Part shown: piece after piece, positions 5,423-6,607 of the stretch
Layout of the letters: each line of letters opens with the position of its first letter
How positions within the stretch are numbered: position 1 is the first letter of the stretch
NCBI GenBank assembly: GCA_016763235.1
Contig: JAESUE010000199.1
Location: 1 to 6,607 of the forward strand
Reading direction: 5' to 3'
DNA: 6,607 nucleotides
Source of the DNA: Pseudomonadales bacterium
GTDB taxonomy: Bacteria > Pseudomonadota > Gammaproteobacteria > Pseudomonadales > UBA3067
Notes under the pieces: model-generated
Databases searched by the model: none
The model's input: only the letters and a program-made list of their open reading frames with translations
Told to the model about the DNA's origin: nothing
Made by a program: the position numbers and the translations under genes

Positions 5423-6172
5423 ATGAAGGTTCTTGTTGCTGTTAAACGTGTTGTTGACGCGAACGTTAAGGTTAACGTTCTGGGCGACAACAGCGGTGTT
5501 GATTTAAAAAGCGTTAAGATGGCGATCAACCCTTTCTGCGAGATTGCTGTTGAAGAAGCCATTCGACTAAAAGAAAAGGGTGTCGCTACAGAAATTGTAG
5601 CAGTATGCATTGGGCCTAAAGCTGCCCAAGAAACGCTGCGTACTGCTTTAGCACTAGGTGCTGACCGCGCTATTTTGGTTGAAACTGATGTGGAAGTTGA
5701 CTCCTTGGGTGTTGCTAAAGCACTTAAAGCAGTTTGCGATAAAGAAGCACCCCAGTTAATTATCACCGGTAAGCAGGCTATCGATAGTGATAATAACCAA
5801 ACGGGCCAAATGCTTGCTGCTTTGTCTGGTTATGCTCAGGGTACATTTGCCTCAGAAATAACGGTCGATGGGGATAAATTAACCGTCGTTCGTGAAATTG
5901 ATGGTGGTTTGCAGACCTTAGCATTGAATTTGCCTGCTATCGTAAGCACTGATCTACGCCTTAACGAACCACGTTATACTTCCCTTCCTAATATCATGAA
6001 GTCGAAGAAGAAGCCGCTTGATGTTACTACGCCGGAAGAGCTTGGTGTAGATGTTGCTGCGCGCACTAAAATTCTTAAGGTTGAGCCGCCCGCTCAGCGT
6101 TCTGCCGGTATCAAGGTGGGATCCGTTGACGAGCTTGTAGAAAAACTGAAAAACGAAGCGAAGGTGATCTAA
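5423..6172 (+). CDS. etfB: Electron transfer flavoprotein subunit beta
   Basis: EtfB is the AMP-binding subunit of the soluble ETF heterodimer, which receives electrons from acyl-CoA and other dehydrogenases and delivers them to ETF-QO, encoded divergently here. At 249 residues it is of normal length. It starts MKVLVAVKRVVDANVKV, and NPFCEIAVEEAIRLKE (36-51) is typical of the family. GKQAIDSDNNQTGQM (116-130) lies in the nucleotide-binding part. The family signature DLRLNEPRYTSLPNIMKSKK (177-196) includes the dehydrogenase recognition loop; Leu188 should correspond to the docking leucine of the human subunit, followed by a Lys cluster. GAGGA (5414-5418) lies four bases before the ATG, so the start is well placed. 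Only one base separates its stop from etfA, so the two are co-translated from one operon. The gene favours GTT and GCT codons, which fits high expression. No abnormality is visible. Confidence 0.97.
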   Translation: MKVLVAVKRVVDANVKVNVLGDNSGVDLKSVKMAINPFCEIAVEEAIRLKEKGVATEIVAVCIGPKAAQETLRTALALGADRAILVETDVEVDSLGVAKALKAVCDKEAPQLIITGKQAIDSDNNQTGQMLAALSGYAQGTFASEITVDGDKLTVVREIDGGLQTLALNLPAIVSTDLRLNEPRYTSLPNIMKSKKKPLDVTTPEELGVDVAARTKILKVEPPAQRSAGIKVGSVDELVEKLKNEAKVI

Positions 6173-6173
6173 C

Positions 6174-6607
6174 ATGGGTATTCTAGTATATGCAGATCAT
6201 GATAATGCCAGCTTAAACGCTGCTACCCTAAACACCGTTGCAGCGGCCAAACAAATTGGTGGCGATATTCACATTTTAGTTGCCGGTTCAGGTTGTGCTG
6301 CTGTTGCTGAAGCAGCTGCAAAGGTGGACGGCGTTACTAAGGTTCTTGTTGCTGATAATGCAGTTTACGCTAACCAGTTAGCTGAAAATGTTTCTTTGTT
6401 GGTTGCGGAACTGGGCAAGGGTTATACCCACGTTCTAGCAAGTAATACTGTTACTGCTAAAAACTTTTTGCCCCGTGTAGCCGCTTTGCTGGATGTGGCT
6501 CAAATATCAGAAATCACTGCAGTGGATTCCGCTGACACGTTTAAGCGTCCAATTTACGCAGGTAACGCAATTGCGACGGTTCAAAGTTTGGATGCGATTA
6601 AAGTTAT
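6174..6607 (+). CDS. etfA: Electron transfer flavoprotein subunit alpha, N-terminal 144 residues (3' end outside window)
   Basis: EtfA carries the redox-active FAD of ETF and pairs with EtfB. The frame opens at ATG 6174, one base after the etfB stop, with AGGTG (6162-6166) inside the etfB end as ribosome site. It stays open to the right edge. The translation begins MGILVYADHDNASLNAATLN. Domain I landmarks follow: ASNTVTAKNFLPRVAALLDV (89-108) and FKRPIYAGNA (123-132), the latter close to the RPIYAGNA motif of the family. The C-terminal FAD-binding domain with its SGAIQH-type motifs lies beyond the window, so completeness cannot be judged. Organisation and tight spacing agree with a normal etfBA operon serving fatty-acid and amino-acid oxidation. 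Confidence 0.96.
   Translation, partial: MGILVYADHDNASLNAATLNTVAAAKQIGGDIHILVAGSGCAAVAEAAAKVDGVTKVLVADNAVYANQLAENVSLLVAELGKGYTHVLASNTVTAKNFLPRVAALLDVAQISEITAVDSADTFKRPIYAGNAIATVQSLDAIKV

Overview
The window reads as the chromosome of a Gram-negative gammaproteobacterium with moderate GC content. The grounds are a type II secretion secretin, an outer-membrane-type lipoprotein of the DUF6279 kind, an RlmB rRNA methylase, and a divergent ETF-QO / etfBA locus laid out as I recall it from Pseudomonas and relatives. A marine Cellvibrionales-like host is plausible, but that is inference only.

Layout. Positions 3-1019 (+) hold the C-terminal half of GspD, the T2SS outer-membrane secretin, cut by the left edge. 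Positions 1123-1998 (+) encode a DUF6279-type lipoprotein, followed by a probable intrinsic terminator (2011-2046). Positions 2125-2901 (+) encode RlmB, which 2'-O-methylates a guanosine of 23S rRNA. Positions 2902-3342 carry no intact gene. They hold an approximately 145-bp element with inverted ends and nested hairpins (2942-3086), then a 60-codon open remnant (3109-3291) whose translation looks like the tail of a PEP-CTERM-type exported protein, then a strong hairpin (3299-3335) probably used as a terminator from both sides. Positions 3343-4995 (-) encode ETF:ubiquinone oxidoreductase. Positions 4996-5422 form the divergent control region. Positions 5423-6172 (+) encode EtfB and 6174-6607 (+) the start of EtfA, cut by the right edge.

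How the genes work together. EtfA and EtfB form the soluble FAD/AMP heterodimer that collects electrons from acyl-CoA and related dehydrogenases. ETF-QO passes them to the membrane quinone pool. The three genes flank one shared regulatory region, so half of the window is a single electron-transfer module. The left half is unrelated: protein export through the outer membrane, an orphan lipoprotein and rRNA modification.

Novelty. Most of the window is ordinary housekeeping content, and I do not see a complete undescribed system. The parts that deserve a second look are the palindromic element abutting a decapitated PEP-CTERM-like gene, the uncharacterised lipoprotein next to the secretin gene, and the inverted GGTC half-sites upstream of etfB.
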